Position numbers and translations under genes: made by a program. From DAOMOD01 sp964526035 (lineage in GTDB: Bacteria > Pseudomonadota > Gammaproteobacteria > Xanthomonadales > BPKI01), in NCBI GenBank assembly GCA_964526035.1, contig CAZGKE010000055.1, positions 1 to 21,565 on the forward strand: a DNA stretch of 21,565 nucleotides, in the 5' to 3' direction. Below the pieces are notes generated by a model. That model had not been told where the DNA came from, made no database searches, and saw only the letters and a program-made list of their open reading frames with translations. Numbering within the stretch: position 1 is the stretch's first letter; the number at the start of each line of letters is the position of its first letter. Below are positions 1 through 7,362 of this stretch, piece after piece.

Positions 1-89
1 CCGAATCCGCCCGCGCCTTCGTCGATCTGGTCAAGCCGGGGCTGTTCGAGCGCGGCGACTACTACGCGTCGGGGCATTCAGGGAGGTAG
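1..89 (+). CDS. 3' end of an unidentified protein (partial)
   Basis: An open frame enters from the left edge (first full codon at base 3) and ends at a TAG at 87-89, giving 28 C-terminal residues that end in ASGHSGR. The composition is protein-like (AFVDLVKPGLFERGDYY), whereas the other two forward frames read as arginine-, proline- or serine-rich shadow. The family cannot be named from so short a tail. It is convergent with the minus-strand gene that ends at 142, with 52 bases between them and no obvious terminator hairpin. Confidence 0.55.
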   Translation, partial: ESARAFVDLVKPGLFERGDYYASGHSGR

Positions 90-141
90 GGCGGAGTTCC
101 GTCGGCGTGAAGAGCAGTTCCAGTAACCAGGAACGCCGGAA

Positions 142-1356
142 TCAATGCAGCTGACTTGGGCGGGTGCCGTCCTGCGTCCTGGCTGTTTCGGCGAGCAGCC
201 CTGCTTCCCCCGAGTCGAGCAGGATCTGCACAAGACTGGTCGTGCTGAGCGCGGGTTCGCTTTCGAGAGCATTGATGAAATCCGTGTAGCGCGCACTGAT
301 CTGGCGGAATGCTTGATCGGCTTCGTGCGTGCCGCGGATCTGGAACACGATGCGCGCCGCGGCGTATCGGCCAAGCAGCGTGTCTGCAGCCAACGCACCC
401 CGCGAGGCTGCCGCGTCGCACATTTCGACGATATCCATGTGCTCGTGAAAACCTGCGCCCTGGCAGGCACCCCACTCGTACTGGTAGAGGCTGATACCTG
501 TCTGGTAGACCCAGCGGGCTGCGTCCTCGTGCGGCCGTGCCCAGAAGGGACTGCGATAGGGCTGCTGCTCCAACATCTGCATCCACCGTGCCGCCACCGT
601 GGCATGAGGTGTGGCGTGGTCGGGCGCCTCCGCAGCGCGACTCAGCGCCTCCAGCGTGGCCGGCGCATCTGCGTCCGCCGCCGCCACCTGTGCGGTGAGT
701 AGCCACACCGCGGCGTTGTCCGCATCCATGTGCTGCAGTCGGGCCAGCGCAGGGCGGGGATCGCAGGCGCGCGCGGCGACACACGACCAGGCGGTCTCGC
801 GCAGAGTCGCGATGTCCTGGTCGAGCGCGACGCGGTCACCGAGACTTGCGACTCGCGTGCGCAGCTCGGCAAGCTCGCTGCTCTCGACGAGCCGATACTT
901 GCTGGCGAACGCGAGGCCCATGCGCGCTTCCGCGGCCGTCTTGCTGCCGGTGTCGCGTACGGCCAGCTGCACGAGGCGCCCGAGCTGGCGCTTCCTGGCA
1001 GCCTCCTCAGGCAGGCCTGCCACGCGCTCGATACCCAGACTCACCATGTCCACCAACGGTCGATGGGCAAATAGAGCCAGTACCGCAAGCATCAGGGTCA
1101 CGACGAGCATCCACGGCAGCGCAGCGCCCGACTGCCAGGCCACTGCGTGGTGCTCGCGCGGAATGGAGCGAGCGGCATCGACCAGTGTCCGCGCAAGCAA
1201 CGGCCAAGCAGCCCAGGGACGTCCGGCCCGCACCAGCGCGCGGCGCTGGTCGCGGAACAGTTGCTGCATCTCCTCGCCGCAGGCGTCGCGGAAGCGGCGC
1301 GGATAGGCTCGCACGATCAGCGCGAACATCAGTTCCATCGGGTCGCGGCGGCGCAT
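142..1356 (-). CDS. PadR-coupled single-span membrane protein, function unknown
   Basis: A 404-residue protein starting at the ATG at 1356, which has an AGGGAG ribosome binding site about 6 bases upstream; an in-frame ATG at 1380 lies inside padR and has none. The N-terminus carries a YPRRFRDACGEEM segment, which resembles the short N-terminal domain of PadR-linked 'orphan' permeases of the ADOP type. One hydrophobic segment follows at about residues 81-98. The rest is alanine-rich and probably helical, with repeat-like leucine/alanine spacing but no catalytic motif I recognise. The permease domains of true ADOP proteins are absent. It starts 10 bases after padR, so the two are very likely co-transcribed and it is probably controlled by PadR. 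That the gene is real is well supported; its function is not known. Confidence 0.8.
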   Translation of the reverse strand: MRRRDPMELMFALIVRAYPRRFRDACGEEMQQLFRDQRRALVRAGRPWAAWPLLARTLVDAARSIPREHHAVAWQSGAALPWMLVVTLMLAVLALFAHRPLVDMVSLGIERVAGLPEEAARKRQLGRLVQLAVRDTGSKTAAEARMGLAFASKYRLVESSELAELRTRVASLGDRVALDQDIATLRETAWSCVAARACDPRPALARLQHMDADNAAVWLLTAQVAAADADAPATLEALSRAAEAPDHATPHATVAARWMQMLEQQPYRSPFWARPHEDAARWVYQTGISLYQYEWGACQGAGFHEHMDIVEMCDAAASRGALAADTLLGRYAAARIVFQIRGTHEADQAFRQISARYTDFINALESEPALSTTSLVQILLDSGEAGLLAETARTQDGTRPSQLH

Positions 1357-1366
1357 GGCGGTCTCC

Positions 1367-1705
1367 CTAAGAGGTGGCAAGGCGGCGGCGCGCGAAGCGC
1401 ACCAGCCGGTCGAGTTGACGGGCGTGGGACTCCACCAGACTGCGGCCGGCCTCGGTCAGTCGATAGTAGCGGCGCCGCTCGTCGTCCAGTTCGGGATCCG
1501 GCCGCGCGCCCGACTCCTCTATGAGCCCGCGCTCGCCCAGCCGCCTGATGGCGCCGTACAGCGTCCCCGCGCCCAGGCGAATGGCGCCCTCGCTCAGCGC
1601 CTCGACCGACAGCATGATGCCGTAGCCGTGCAGCTCGCCGTCCAGCAGCGCGAGAAGAATGCGGAACTCGGTGGGTGTGGGGGCAGGCTGAGTGTGGGTG
1701 GTCAT
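1367..1705 (-). CDS. PadR-family transcriptional repressor
   Basis: A 112-residue protein, the usual size for short PadR regulators. The winged helix-turn-helix shows the family pattern: LHGYGI at residues 25-30, GTLYGAIRRL at 47-56 and RRYYRLTEAG at 78-87, followed by a C-terminal helix for dimerisation. The start was set at the ATG at 1705, with GGAG about 8 bases upstream; the open frame runs back to 1840, but that extension crosses the promoter. PadR proteins usually repress a nearby membrane or efflux operon and their own gene and respond to a small ligand. Here the partners are the membrane protein 10 bases downstream and the divergent ABC exporter beginning at 1931. The inverted repeat over its promoter suggests autorepression. 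Confidence 0.92.
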   Translation of the reverse strand: MTTHTQPAPTPTEFRILLALLDGELHGYGIMLSVEALSEGAIRLGAGTLYGAIRRLGERGLIEESGARPDPELDDERRRYYRLTEAGRSLVESHARQLDRLVRFARRRLATS

Positions 1706-1729
1706 GATGACTCCGGCGCGATGACTGTA

Positions 1730-1758
1730 TATATAACGTGCGACGATATATATGTCAA
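1730..1758 (-). promoter_or_regulatory. Strong sigma-70 promoter of padR
   Basis: Read on the minus strand there is a perfect -35 TTGACA (1753-1758), a 17-base spacer and a -10 TATATA (1730-1735). Transcription would begin near 1723, leaving a leader of about 18 bases before the ATG at 1705. The site lies in an AT-rich patch that stands out in this GC-rich sequence. It is the best promoter in the window. Confidence 0.8.
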
Positions 1759-1765
1759 CGTTATA
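1732..1765. promoter_or_regulatory. Probable PadR operator: 8-bp inverted repeat over the padR promoter
   Basis: TATAACGT at 1732-1739 is matched exactly by its reverse complement ACGTTATA at 1758-1765, 18 bases apart. One arm overlaps the -10 and the other touches the -35 of the padR promoter. A looser palindrome (TGTATATATAACG against CGATATATATGTCA) lies between them. Binding of a PadR dimer here would block RNA polymerase. That PadR is the protein that binds is inferred from position only. Confidence 0.6.
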
Positions 1766-1848
1766 GTCGAGCTTCTCTGGCTCGCAGCCCATTCCGATAG
1801 TCAGTGCCGTCGGAACGAAAGCGAACGCGTTCCCGCCCACCAGCTTTT

Positions 1849-1872
1849 CTGGCTACTGGAACTGGCTACTGG
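1849..1872. repeat. Two-copy short direct repeat (11 bp, period 13)
   Basis: CTGGCTACTGG occurs at 1849-1859 and again at 1862-1872, in the gap between the padR promoter and the exporter operon. It could be slipped-strand duplication or a pair of regulator half-sites. Nothing else supports a function. Confidence 0.6.
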
Positions 1873-1918
1873 CAACTTGGCCGCATCACAGCTTGACGCC
1901 CCTCGACTCCCGCGTGGT

Positions 1919-1924
1919 TACACT
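1919..1924 (+). promoter_or_regulatory. Possible -10 element of the exporter operon
   Basis: TACACT ends six bases before the ATG at 1931, and there is no ribosome binding site between them. A TTGACG lies at 1893-1898, but its 20-base spacing is too long to be ideal. If used, transcription would start at or next to the ATG, giving a leaderless message. The same arrangement occurs before arfB, ubiJ and oleC. Confidence 0.4.
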
Positions 1925-1930
1925 CGACGC

Positions 1931-3079
1931 ATGCCTCGGCCCTCGCTGCTCCCCGGCACCACCCTGCTTGCCTGGCGCAATCTGGTCGCCGAGCGCGGGC
2001 GGCTGCTGGTGACGCTGGCGGGGGTGGCGTTCTCGGTGGTGCTGATGGGGGCGCAGCTTGCGCTTCTGCTGGCGTTTGCGCGGGCGGCGAGCAATCTCGT
2101 GGATCATGCCGATACCGACCTGTGGGTGACCCAGCCGGGGACCAGCAATGTCGATATCGCCGCCGGCATGGATCTGGCGCGCCGCCACCAGGCGCTTGCC
2201 GTGCCGGGGGTGGCCTCGGTCGATCCGTACATGGTGCAGTTCGCTTTCTGGCGACGACCCGACGGCGGCACCGAGAGCGTGATCATGACCGGCTTCGACC
2301 TGGCCAGTGGTCGCGGTGCGCCGTGGAACCTGGTGGAGGGGCAGGTCGAGGATCTCGCCATGCCCGACAGCGTGATCGCCGACCGGCTGTTCCTCGACAA
2401 GCTGGGCGTCGCCAGGCTGGGCGACACCGTGGAGATCAACAACCGGCGCGCGCGACTGGTGGGCATCACCGAGGGCATCCGTACGTTCACCCAAAGCCCC
2501 TATGTGTTCACCAGCCATGCGCAGGCGCAGCGCTACACCTTCTTCCGTCCCGACCAGACCACCTATCTGCTGGTGAAGCTCGCGCCCGGCGCCGATCGTG
2601 ATGCGGTGCAAGCGGTGCTGTCTGAGCGGCTGTCGCCGGCCAAAGTGTGGACGCGCGAAGCGTTCGCGCGACAGACCCAGCGCTACTGGCTGATCAGCAC
2701 CGGCGCCGGATCGGCGCTGCTGCTGGCCGCAGCACTGGGACTGGTGGTCGGTGTGGTCATCGTCGGCCAGACCCTGTACGCGACCACCATCGATCGCATC
2801 GCCGAGTACGCCACGCTGCGCGCGATGGGCGCGCCGGCCGGCTACCTCAATCGCGTGATCCTCAAGCAGTCGGCCATTGCCGCCTTGACCGGCTACACCC
2901 TGGGCGCGCTGGCGATATTCGTGCTCGCCTGGGTGCAGCGTGACGCCACCGCCGCGCTGGCATTGTCGCCCTGGCTGATGGGTCTGCTGGCCCTGCTGAC
3001 CCTGCTGATGTGCGCGCTGGGCGCGCTGATATCGATCCGCCGCGTGACCCGGCTCGATCCCAGCGAGGTGTTCCGGTGA
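1931..3079 (+). CDS. ABC exporter permease, DevC/MacB (FtsX-like) type
   Basis: A 382-residue inner-membrane permease. A first membrane span lies at about residues 25-50 (LLVTLAGVAFSVVLMGAQLA). A periplasmic domain of about 200 residues follows, then three spans in the C-terminal 130 residues around 257-280, 308-331 and 347-370, ending in RRVTRLDPSEVFR. This layout and tail are those of FtsX-like permeases, and the N-terminal pattern is closest to DevC-type exporters. It would pair with the ATPase encoded next, whose GTG overlaps its TGA by 3 bases. The start is the ATG at 1931; the frame is open much further back, but through regulatory sequence. There is no ribosome binding site. The substrate cannot be told. 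Confidence 0.85.
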   Translation: MPRPSLLPGTTLLAWRNLVAERGRLLVTLAGVAFSVVLMGAQLALLLAFARAASNLVDHADTDLWVTQPGTSNVDIAAGMDLARRHQALAVPGVASVDPYMVQFAFWRRPDGGTESVIMTGFDLASGRGAPWNLVEGQVEDLAMPDSVIADRLFLDKLGVARLGDTVEINNRRARLVGITEGIRTFTQSPYVFTSHAQAQRYTFFRPDQTTYLLVKLAPGADRDAVQAVLSERLSPAKVWTREAFARQTQRYWLISTGAGSALLLAAALGLVVGVVIVGQTLYATTIDRIAEYATLRAMGAPAGYLNRVILKQSAIAALTGYTLGALAIFVLAWVQRDATAALALSPWLMGLLALLTLLMCALGALISIRRVTRLDPSEVFR

Positions 3080-3768
3080 GCCTGGCCCTGAACGACGTCG
3101 CGCTGACGTACGGCCGCGGTGCCGCCGCGGTGCAGGCGCTGCGCGGCATCGACATCGTGTTCCGCTCCGGCGAACTGAGTCTGCTGCTCGGGCCCTCCGG
3201 CAGCGGCAAGACCAGCCTGCTGCAAGTCGCCGGTTGTTTGCTGCACCCGAGCCGCGGACAGGTGACCGTGCTGGGCAGGGCGGTCGGCGATCTCGACCAG
3301 GAGGCGCTGGCCGGCGTGCGTCGCCGCCATGTCGGCTTCATCTTCCAGCACTACCACCTGTTCCCCGCACTGCGCGCCTGGGAGAACGTCGGTGTGGCGC
3401 TGCACATGAAGGGTACGCGCGGTGAAGCGATACGCACGCAGGCGCTTGCCCTCCTGGCGCGCGTCGGCCTCGCTGATCGCGTCGAGCACCTGCCGACGGA
3501 GTTATCCGGCGGGCAGAAACAGCGCGTGGCGGTGGCGCGCGCGCTCGCCGGCGAACCGGAGATCCTGCTCGCCGACGAGCCGACTGCGGCGCTCGATGGC
3601 CAGACCGGACACGGTGTCGCCCTACTGCTGCGCGAGCTGGCCACGCAGGGTCGCACCGTGGTCGTGGTCACCCACGATCCGCGCATGCTCGACGTCGGAC
3701 ACCGTATCCTCACGCTGGAAGACGGCAGGATCACCGGCGATCGATCGAACGGCAGGCAAGGCGAATGA
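3076..3768 (+). CDS. ABC exporter ATPase, DevA/LolD/MacB type
   Basis: A 230-residue nucleotide-binding subunit starting at a GTG inside the stop region of the permease (GTGA overlap), which implies translational coupling. All motifs are intact: Walker A GPSGSGKT at residues 39-46, Q-loop Q91, signature LSGGQ at 143-147, Walker B ILLADE at 163-168 and switch histidine H200. The EPTAALD stretch and the length are typical of the MacB/LolD/DevA branch, which powers mechanotransmission exporters rather than importers. It is followed by the fusion protein with a 4-bp ATGA overlap. Confidence 0.93.
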   Translation: MSLALNDVALTYGRGAAAVQALRGIDIVFRSGELSLLLGPSGSGKTSLLQVAGCLLHPSRGQVTVLGRAVGDLDQEALAGVRRRHVGFIFQHYHLFPALRAWENVGVALHMKGTRGEAIRTQALALLARVGLADRVEHLPTELSGGQKQRVAVARALAGEPEILLADEPTAALDGQTGHGVALLLRELATQGRTVVVVTHDPRMLDVGHRILTLEDGRITGDRSNGRQGE

Positions 3769-4871
3769 CATCCATGCGGAAACCCACGCGCGTGCCGTGC
3801 TGCACGATGCGCTGGCGATGTCGACCCGTGGCGGGCCGACGCGCGTCCCCGCGCCTGGCGTGGCAACGCGCGCGGCCGCTCGCGCTGCTGATCGCGATGG
3901 CGTCGCTCCTGCTGCCCGCACTCGCCGCCGCCGAGCTTGCCGTGATTCACGCCGGCGGTCTGGTCGAACCGGCGGGCGAGGAGCGCATGGTGGTCCCGGA
4001 AGCGGCCGGCCGGCTGGCGCGGGTGCGGGTGGCCGAAGGCGACAGCGTGGTGGCCGGACAGGTGCTCGCCGAATTGGTGAACGACGAGGAGAGGGCGCGG
4101 CTGCAGTTGGCCGACGCGAATCTGGCGCGGCAGCGCGCCGCGCTCGAGCGTCTGCTGGCCGGCGCGCGGCGCGAGGAGCGCGACGAGACCGCCGCTGCAT
4201 TGGCGGAGGCCGAGGCCGCGCTGGTGCTTGCGAAAAGCGAACGGCTGCGCCGCGAAACGCTGGTGACATCGGGCCAGCTGTCGCGCGAGGTGCTCGATCA
4301 GGCGCAGGCGCAGGAGCGTGTCGCCGCTGCGCGTCGCGACGCCGTTGCGGCGCGCTTTGCCCTGATTGATGGCGCGCCGCGCAGTGAAGACGTCGCCATG
4401 GCGGAAGCGGCCGTCGCGGCGGCACAGGCGGAGCGCGCGCTGGCCGAAGCTCTGCTGGAGAAGACCCGCGTACGCGCGCCCATTGCCGGCACGGTGCTCA
4501 AGCGTCATCTTCGCGAAGGCGAGTTCGTCGCCCCGCTCAACCCGGTGCCGCTGGCCACGCTGGGTGATCTTTCACGGCGCTACGTGCGCGCCGACGTCGA
4601 CGAGCTCGACATTGCCCGCGTGCGCACCGGCCAGCGCGCCGAGGTGCGCAGCGATGCCTACGCCGATCAGGTCTTCGCCGGCACCGTCACCTACGTCGCC
4701 CGCCGCATGGGCGGTCGCAACCTGCTTTCGGATGATCCCGCGCAGCGCCGCGACATGAAGATCCTGGAGACCCTGATCGAGCTCGACGAAGGCGCCGAGC
4801 TGCCGATCGGCCTGCGCGTCGACGTGCGCATCATGGCCGGGCAGCGGGCGTTGGAAAGTGGCGTTGAGTGA
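3765..4871 (+). CDS. Periplasmic membrane-fusion protein (HlyD/DevB type)
   Basis: A 368-residue adaptor whose ATG overlaps the ATPase stop (ATGA). A very arginine-rich N-terminal stretch of about 37 residues precedes a hydrophobic segment (residues 38-56, LALLIAMASLLLPALAAA) that is a signal peptide or anchor. The core has the split lipoyl/barrel-sandwich halves (GRLARVRVAEGDSVVAGQVL at about 82-101 and VRAPIAGTVLKRHLREGEFV further on). Between them is a long alanine/glutamate/arginine-rich coiled coil. The family links an inner-membrane exporter to a TolC-like outer-membrane channel; no tolC-like gene is present here. The basic N-terminus is unusually long, so the ATGs at residues 4 or 15 may be the real start. 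Confidence 0.88.
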   Translation: MTSMRKPTRVPCCTMRWRCRPVAGRRASPRLAWQRARPLALLIAMASLLLPALAAAELAVIHAGGLVEPAGEERMVVPEAAGRLARVRVAEGDSVVAGQVLAELVNDEERARLQLADANLARQRAALERLLAGARREERDETAAALAEAEAALVLAKSERLRRETLVTSGQLSREVLDQAQAQERVAAARRDAVAARFALIDGAPRSEDVAMAEAAVAAAQAERALAEALLEKTRVRAPIAGTVLKRHLREGEFVAPLNPVPLATLGDLSRRYVRADVDELDIARVRTGQRAEVRSDAYADQVFAGTVTYVARRMGGRNLLSDDPAQRRDMKILETLIELDEGAELPIGLRVDVRIMAGQRALESGVE

Positions 4872-4886
4872 TCATCGCGCTTGACC

Positions 4887-4910
4887 CCTTCCTCCGCGTG
4901 CGGGGGAAGG
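4887..4910. repeat. GC-rich hairpin, REP-like
   Basis: CCTTCCTCCGC (4887-4897) pairs with GCGGGGGAAGG (4900-4910) apart from one G-T wobble, giving a stem of 10 bp with a CGTG loop. A GTTGGGATGGGGGC tail follows. Hairpins with this CCT...GGGGGAAGGTTGGG look are common intergenic repeats in GC-rich proteobacteria. It lies between the convergent exporter and acyltransferase genes. It could also stop transcription, but there is no T-run. Confidence 0.5.
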
Positions 4911-4970
4911 TTGGGATGGGGGCGGCGCGCCAGCTCGAACCACCCGCGATGTGCGCCGGTCAGGACGACC

Positions 4971-5603
4971 TCAGGAAAGGCCGGGCTCCAGGCGCCGCAT
5001 CGGCTCATTGACCGCACGCTTGCCGCCACGGCCGATCCACGGCCGGTAGAAGCGCTGCACGCGTTCGAGATCACGCTCAAGGTTGTCGCCGACCCAGTAC
5101 AGCGGCCCGATCACGATGCGCTTTTCCGGGTAGTGGAAGGCGACCTGGAACACCGGCACCTGCGCTGCGGCGGCGATATGCCAGAAGCCGGTCTTCCAGC
5201 GCGGTACCGGCCGGCGCGTGCCCTCGGGTGCAATCGCCAGCCACAGCGACTCGCGCTCCTTGAATTCGCGCGCCATGCCGACCACCGCGCCGTGGGCGAG
5301 GCGTCGGTCGACGGGAATGCCGCCGGCGTAGCGCATGAAGCGTCCGGTCCAGCCGGAGAACAGGGTGTGCTTGCCCATCCAGTGCGCCTGCAGCGACAGC
5401 GCAAAGGCCACCGCGATGCCGACCACGCCGTCCCACAGCGAACTGTGCGGCGCCGCCACGATGATCAGCTTGCGCACGTTGGGCAGTTCGCCGGTGATGC
5501 GCCACCCGGAAAGCCGCAGCAGCGCGCGACCGATCCAGCGCATGACCGGGCTGCCGCGGCGCGGGATGCGGGGACCGAGCAGCGGTAGATCGAGCGGCCT
5601 CAC
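4971..5603 (-). CDS. PlsC-type 1-acyl-glycerol-3-phosphate acyltransferase family protein
   Basis: A 210-residue acyltransferase with the family blocks in order: HSSLWD (H53-D58, the catalytic HX4D), a GIPVDR substrate-binding block at 95-100, and APEGTR at 125-130. It would transfer an acyl chain from acyl-CoA or acyl-ACP to a lysophospholipid or a similar acceptor at the inner membrane. It is shorter than true PlsC and lacks a clear membrane span, as in the short PlsC-like proteins of xanthomonads, so the acceptor is uncertain. The ATG overlaps the arfB stop by 4 bp (5600-5603), so it is translated from the arfB transcript. The pairing of a ribosome-rescue gene with an acyltransferase is probably only positional. 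Confidence 0.85.
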   Translation of the reverse strand: MRPLDLPLLGPRIPRRGSPVMRWIGRALLRLSGWRITGELPNVRKLIIVAAPHSSLWDGVVGIAVAFALSLQAHWMGKHTLFSGWTGRFMRYAGGIPVDRRLAHGAVVGMAREFKERESLWLAIAPEGTRRPVPRWKTGFWHIAAAAQVPVFQVAFHYPEKRIVIGPLYWVGDNLERDLERVQRFYRPWIGRGGKRAVNEPMRRLEPGLS

Positions 5604-6022
5604 CCGTCGTCGCCCTGCACGCGGCCACGGCCCTGCTTGACGCCACCGCGGCGCTTCTTGCCCTCGATGCGGCGCTCCTTCGATGCGCGCGTCGGCCGCG
5701 TGGCGACGCGCTTCTTCGGCACCTTCAGTCCGGCGGCTACGAAGGCAGCAAGACGCCCGCGCGCGTCTTCGCGGTTCTGCTCCTGGCTGCGGAAGCGCTG
5801 CGCCTGGATCACCATCACGCCTTCCATGGTCAGGCGCCGATCACGGCGTGCCAGCAGTCGCGCACGCAATGGTTCCGGCAGGCTCGGCGAGCTGGCGATG
5901 TCAAAGCGCAGTTCGACAGCCGATTCGGTGCGGTTGACATGCTGGCCACCGGGACCGGAGGCGCGCATGAAGCGCAGCTCGATCTCGCTGTCGGGAATGT
6001 CGAGGGTGGGGCTGATCTTCAC
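5600..6022 (-). CDS. arfB: Ribosome-rescue peptidyl-tRNA hydrolase ArfB (YaeJ)
   Basis: A 140-residue protein with the GGQ motif at residues 25-27 (SGPGGQHVN), which hydrolyses the peptidyl-tRNA ester on stalled ribosomes. The lysine/arginine-rich C-terminal tail (TRPTRASKERRIEGKKRR) is the part that enters the empty mRNA channel, and it separates ArfB from release factors. The length matches E. coli ArfB. The start was placed at the GTG at 6022, which gives the expected N-terminus (KISPTLDIPDSEIEL). No ribosome binding site is seen, and a TACAAT lies 7 bases upstream, so the message may be leaderless. It is divergent from the methyltransferase at 6100. Confidence 0.93.
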   Translation of the reverse strand: MKISPTLDIPDSEIELRFMRASGPGGQHVNRTESAVELRFDIASSPSLPEPLRARLLARRDRRLTMEGVMVIQAQRFRSQEQNREDARGRLAAFVAAGLKVPKKRVATRPTRASKERRIEGKKRRGGVKQGRGRVQGDDG

Positions 6023-6029
6023 CGGGTCG

Positions 6030-6035
6030 ATTGTA
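6030..6035 (-). promoter_or_regulatory. Probable -10 element of arfB
   Basis: On the minus strand TACAAT (5 of 6 to consensus) ends seven bases before the GTG start of arfB, so transcription would begin at about the start codon. No convincing -35 is seen. Confidence 0.45.
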
Positions 6036-6064
6036 ACCAGTGCGGCGCGGTGCGGCGGCTCCGG

Positions 6065-6070
6065 TACACT
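6065..6070 (+). promoter_or_regulatory. Possible -10 element of the methyltransferase gene
   Basis: GGTACACT contains a TACACT -10-like hexamer 29 bases before the ATG at 6100. This predicts a leader of about 23 bases. No clear -35 is present. It is back to back with the arfB -10 some 30 bases away. Confidence 0.35.
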
Positions 6071-6099
6071 GTCGCGCCCTGACCGAAGCCGCCCAAGGC

Positions 6100-7329
6100 A
6101 TGAGTTCATCGAGCCTGCGTCCGCTCCACCCATCGCCGGATCCGGTCGCCGCAGCGGCGCCGGCGATGTTCGTCTGGGAGCTGGCGATCCGCGACCCGAT
6201 CCTGTTCGACGTGGATGCCGCGATCGAATGCCTCGACGCCGACGGTCAGCGCCTGTGGATCCGTCACCTGCACGAAGACGGCCAATGGGCGAATTGGCTG
6301 CCGACTGGAACCTACCGCCTGGAACTGCTGCTGCCGGCCGGCACCTTTCCGTCGACTGCGCACAGTCTGCGCGCGACGCTGCTGTGCAAGGACGGACCGC
6401 AGCCGCTGCGGCTGGAATGCTCGCCGTGGCTGCTCGGCGCACCGGCCACCGGCGACGGCCTGTCGCGCGCTCGGCTCGGGCTTGGCGGCGACCCCGATCC
6501 GTCCACGCTGAGCTGGCGTCGCGGCCACGATGACTGGTTCTTCCGCCACTTCGATCATGCCGCCACCACCATCGGCGGCTACCTGCTGAAGGATTCGTCG
6601 CTGCTGCGCGGGCGCGTGCTCGACGTCGGCTGCGGGGAGGGCATCACCGACCTCGGTCTGTATCTGCGCTACCAGCCGGAGCTGCTGGTCGGCATCGATC
6701 CGTTCGGCGGCTTCGACCGTCTGCCCGAGATTGCACGCGCCAACCATGTGCCTCTGGAACCTTGGCCCGAGCGCCTGCGCTTCATGCGCGAGGATGCCAA
6801 CCACCTGCCGTTCGAGGACGACAGTTTCGACGTGGTGCTGTCGTGGGGCTCGCTGGAGCACATCGCCGGCGGCTACGGCCAGGCGCTGCGCGAGATCAAG
6901 CGCGTGCTGCGCCCGGACGGTCTGCTGTTCGCGCACCCCGGTCTCTACTACGGCAACTACGGCAATCATCTGGGCGAGTTCAGCGATGAACCCTTCGTGC
7001 ACCTCAAGCGTTCGAGCGAGGCGCTGAAGGAGCTGGTGCTGAACACGCCGCCGCGCTACATCGACCGCGCCGGCGAATTCTCCACGCCGGAGCAGTACTG
7101 GCAGTGGTTCACCGAGCTCAACCCGATCACCGTCGCCGGATTCGAGCAGGAGCTGCGCGCACTCGACTTCGAGCCCTGGCGCGTGGCCATCCGCACCGAG
7201 GACATCATCGAATACACGCCGGAGATCCTGTCCTACCCGATGCAGGACCTGGCGACGCTCGAGCTGTACGTGGCCTGCTGGAACCGCAAGCCGGCGCGCC
7301 CGTCAGGTTTCCGCAAGGCGAAGCCTTGA
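6100..7329 (+). CDS. Class I SAM-dependent methyltransferase with an N-terminal beta-rich domain
   Basis: A 409-residue protein in two parts. Residues about 172-280 form a Rossmann methyltransferase: LDVGCGEG at 174-181 binds SAM, D200 in VGID is the ribose-binding acid, and FDVVLSWGSLEHI at 243-255 and LRPDGLLFAHPG follow as in the Methyltransf_11 group. Residues about 22-110 (FVWELAIRDPILF... PTGTYRLELLLPAG) read as a beta-sandwich, reminiscent of the Wzt C-terminal glycan-binding domain; that resemblance is by eye only. The start is the ATG at 6100; the open frame extends back to 6040 through the promoter. The substrate is unknown. If the N-terminal domain binds glycans, a cell-surface polysaccharide is a reasonable guess. 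Confidence 0.85.
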   Translation: MSSSSLRPLHPSPDPVAAAAPAMFVWELAIRDPILFDVDAAIECLDADGQRLWIRHLHEDGQWANWLPTGTYRLELLLPAGTFPSTAHSLRATLLCKDGPQPLRLECSPWLLGAPATGDGLSRARLGLGGDPDPSTLSWRRGHDDWFFRHFDHAATTIGGYLLKDSSLLRGRVLDVGCGEGITDLGLYLRYQPELLVGIDPFGGFDRLPEIARANHVPLEPWPERLRFMREDANHLPFEDDSFDVVLSWGSLEHIAGGYGQALREIKRVLRPDGLLFAHPGLYYGNYGNHLGEFSDEPFVHLKRSSEALKELVLNTPPRYIDRAGEFSTPEQYWQWFTELNPITVAGFEQELRALDFEPWRVAIRTEDIIEYTPEILSYPMQDLATLELYVACWNRKPARPSGFRKAKP

Positions 7330-7362
7330 TGCTGCATCCTCAGGGAACCCGGTCAGCGAGGC

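Noticed and set aside
145..1306. Plus-strand frames opposite the PadR-linked membrane protein
   Set aside because: The minus-strand gene has a good ribosome binding site and operon context; the plus frames show no recognisable domain.
3351..4508. A 385-codon minus-strand frame opposite the exporter ATPase and fusion protein
   Set aside because: Antisense to two well-supported genes, with arginine/glutamine-rich, non-protein-like sequence.
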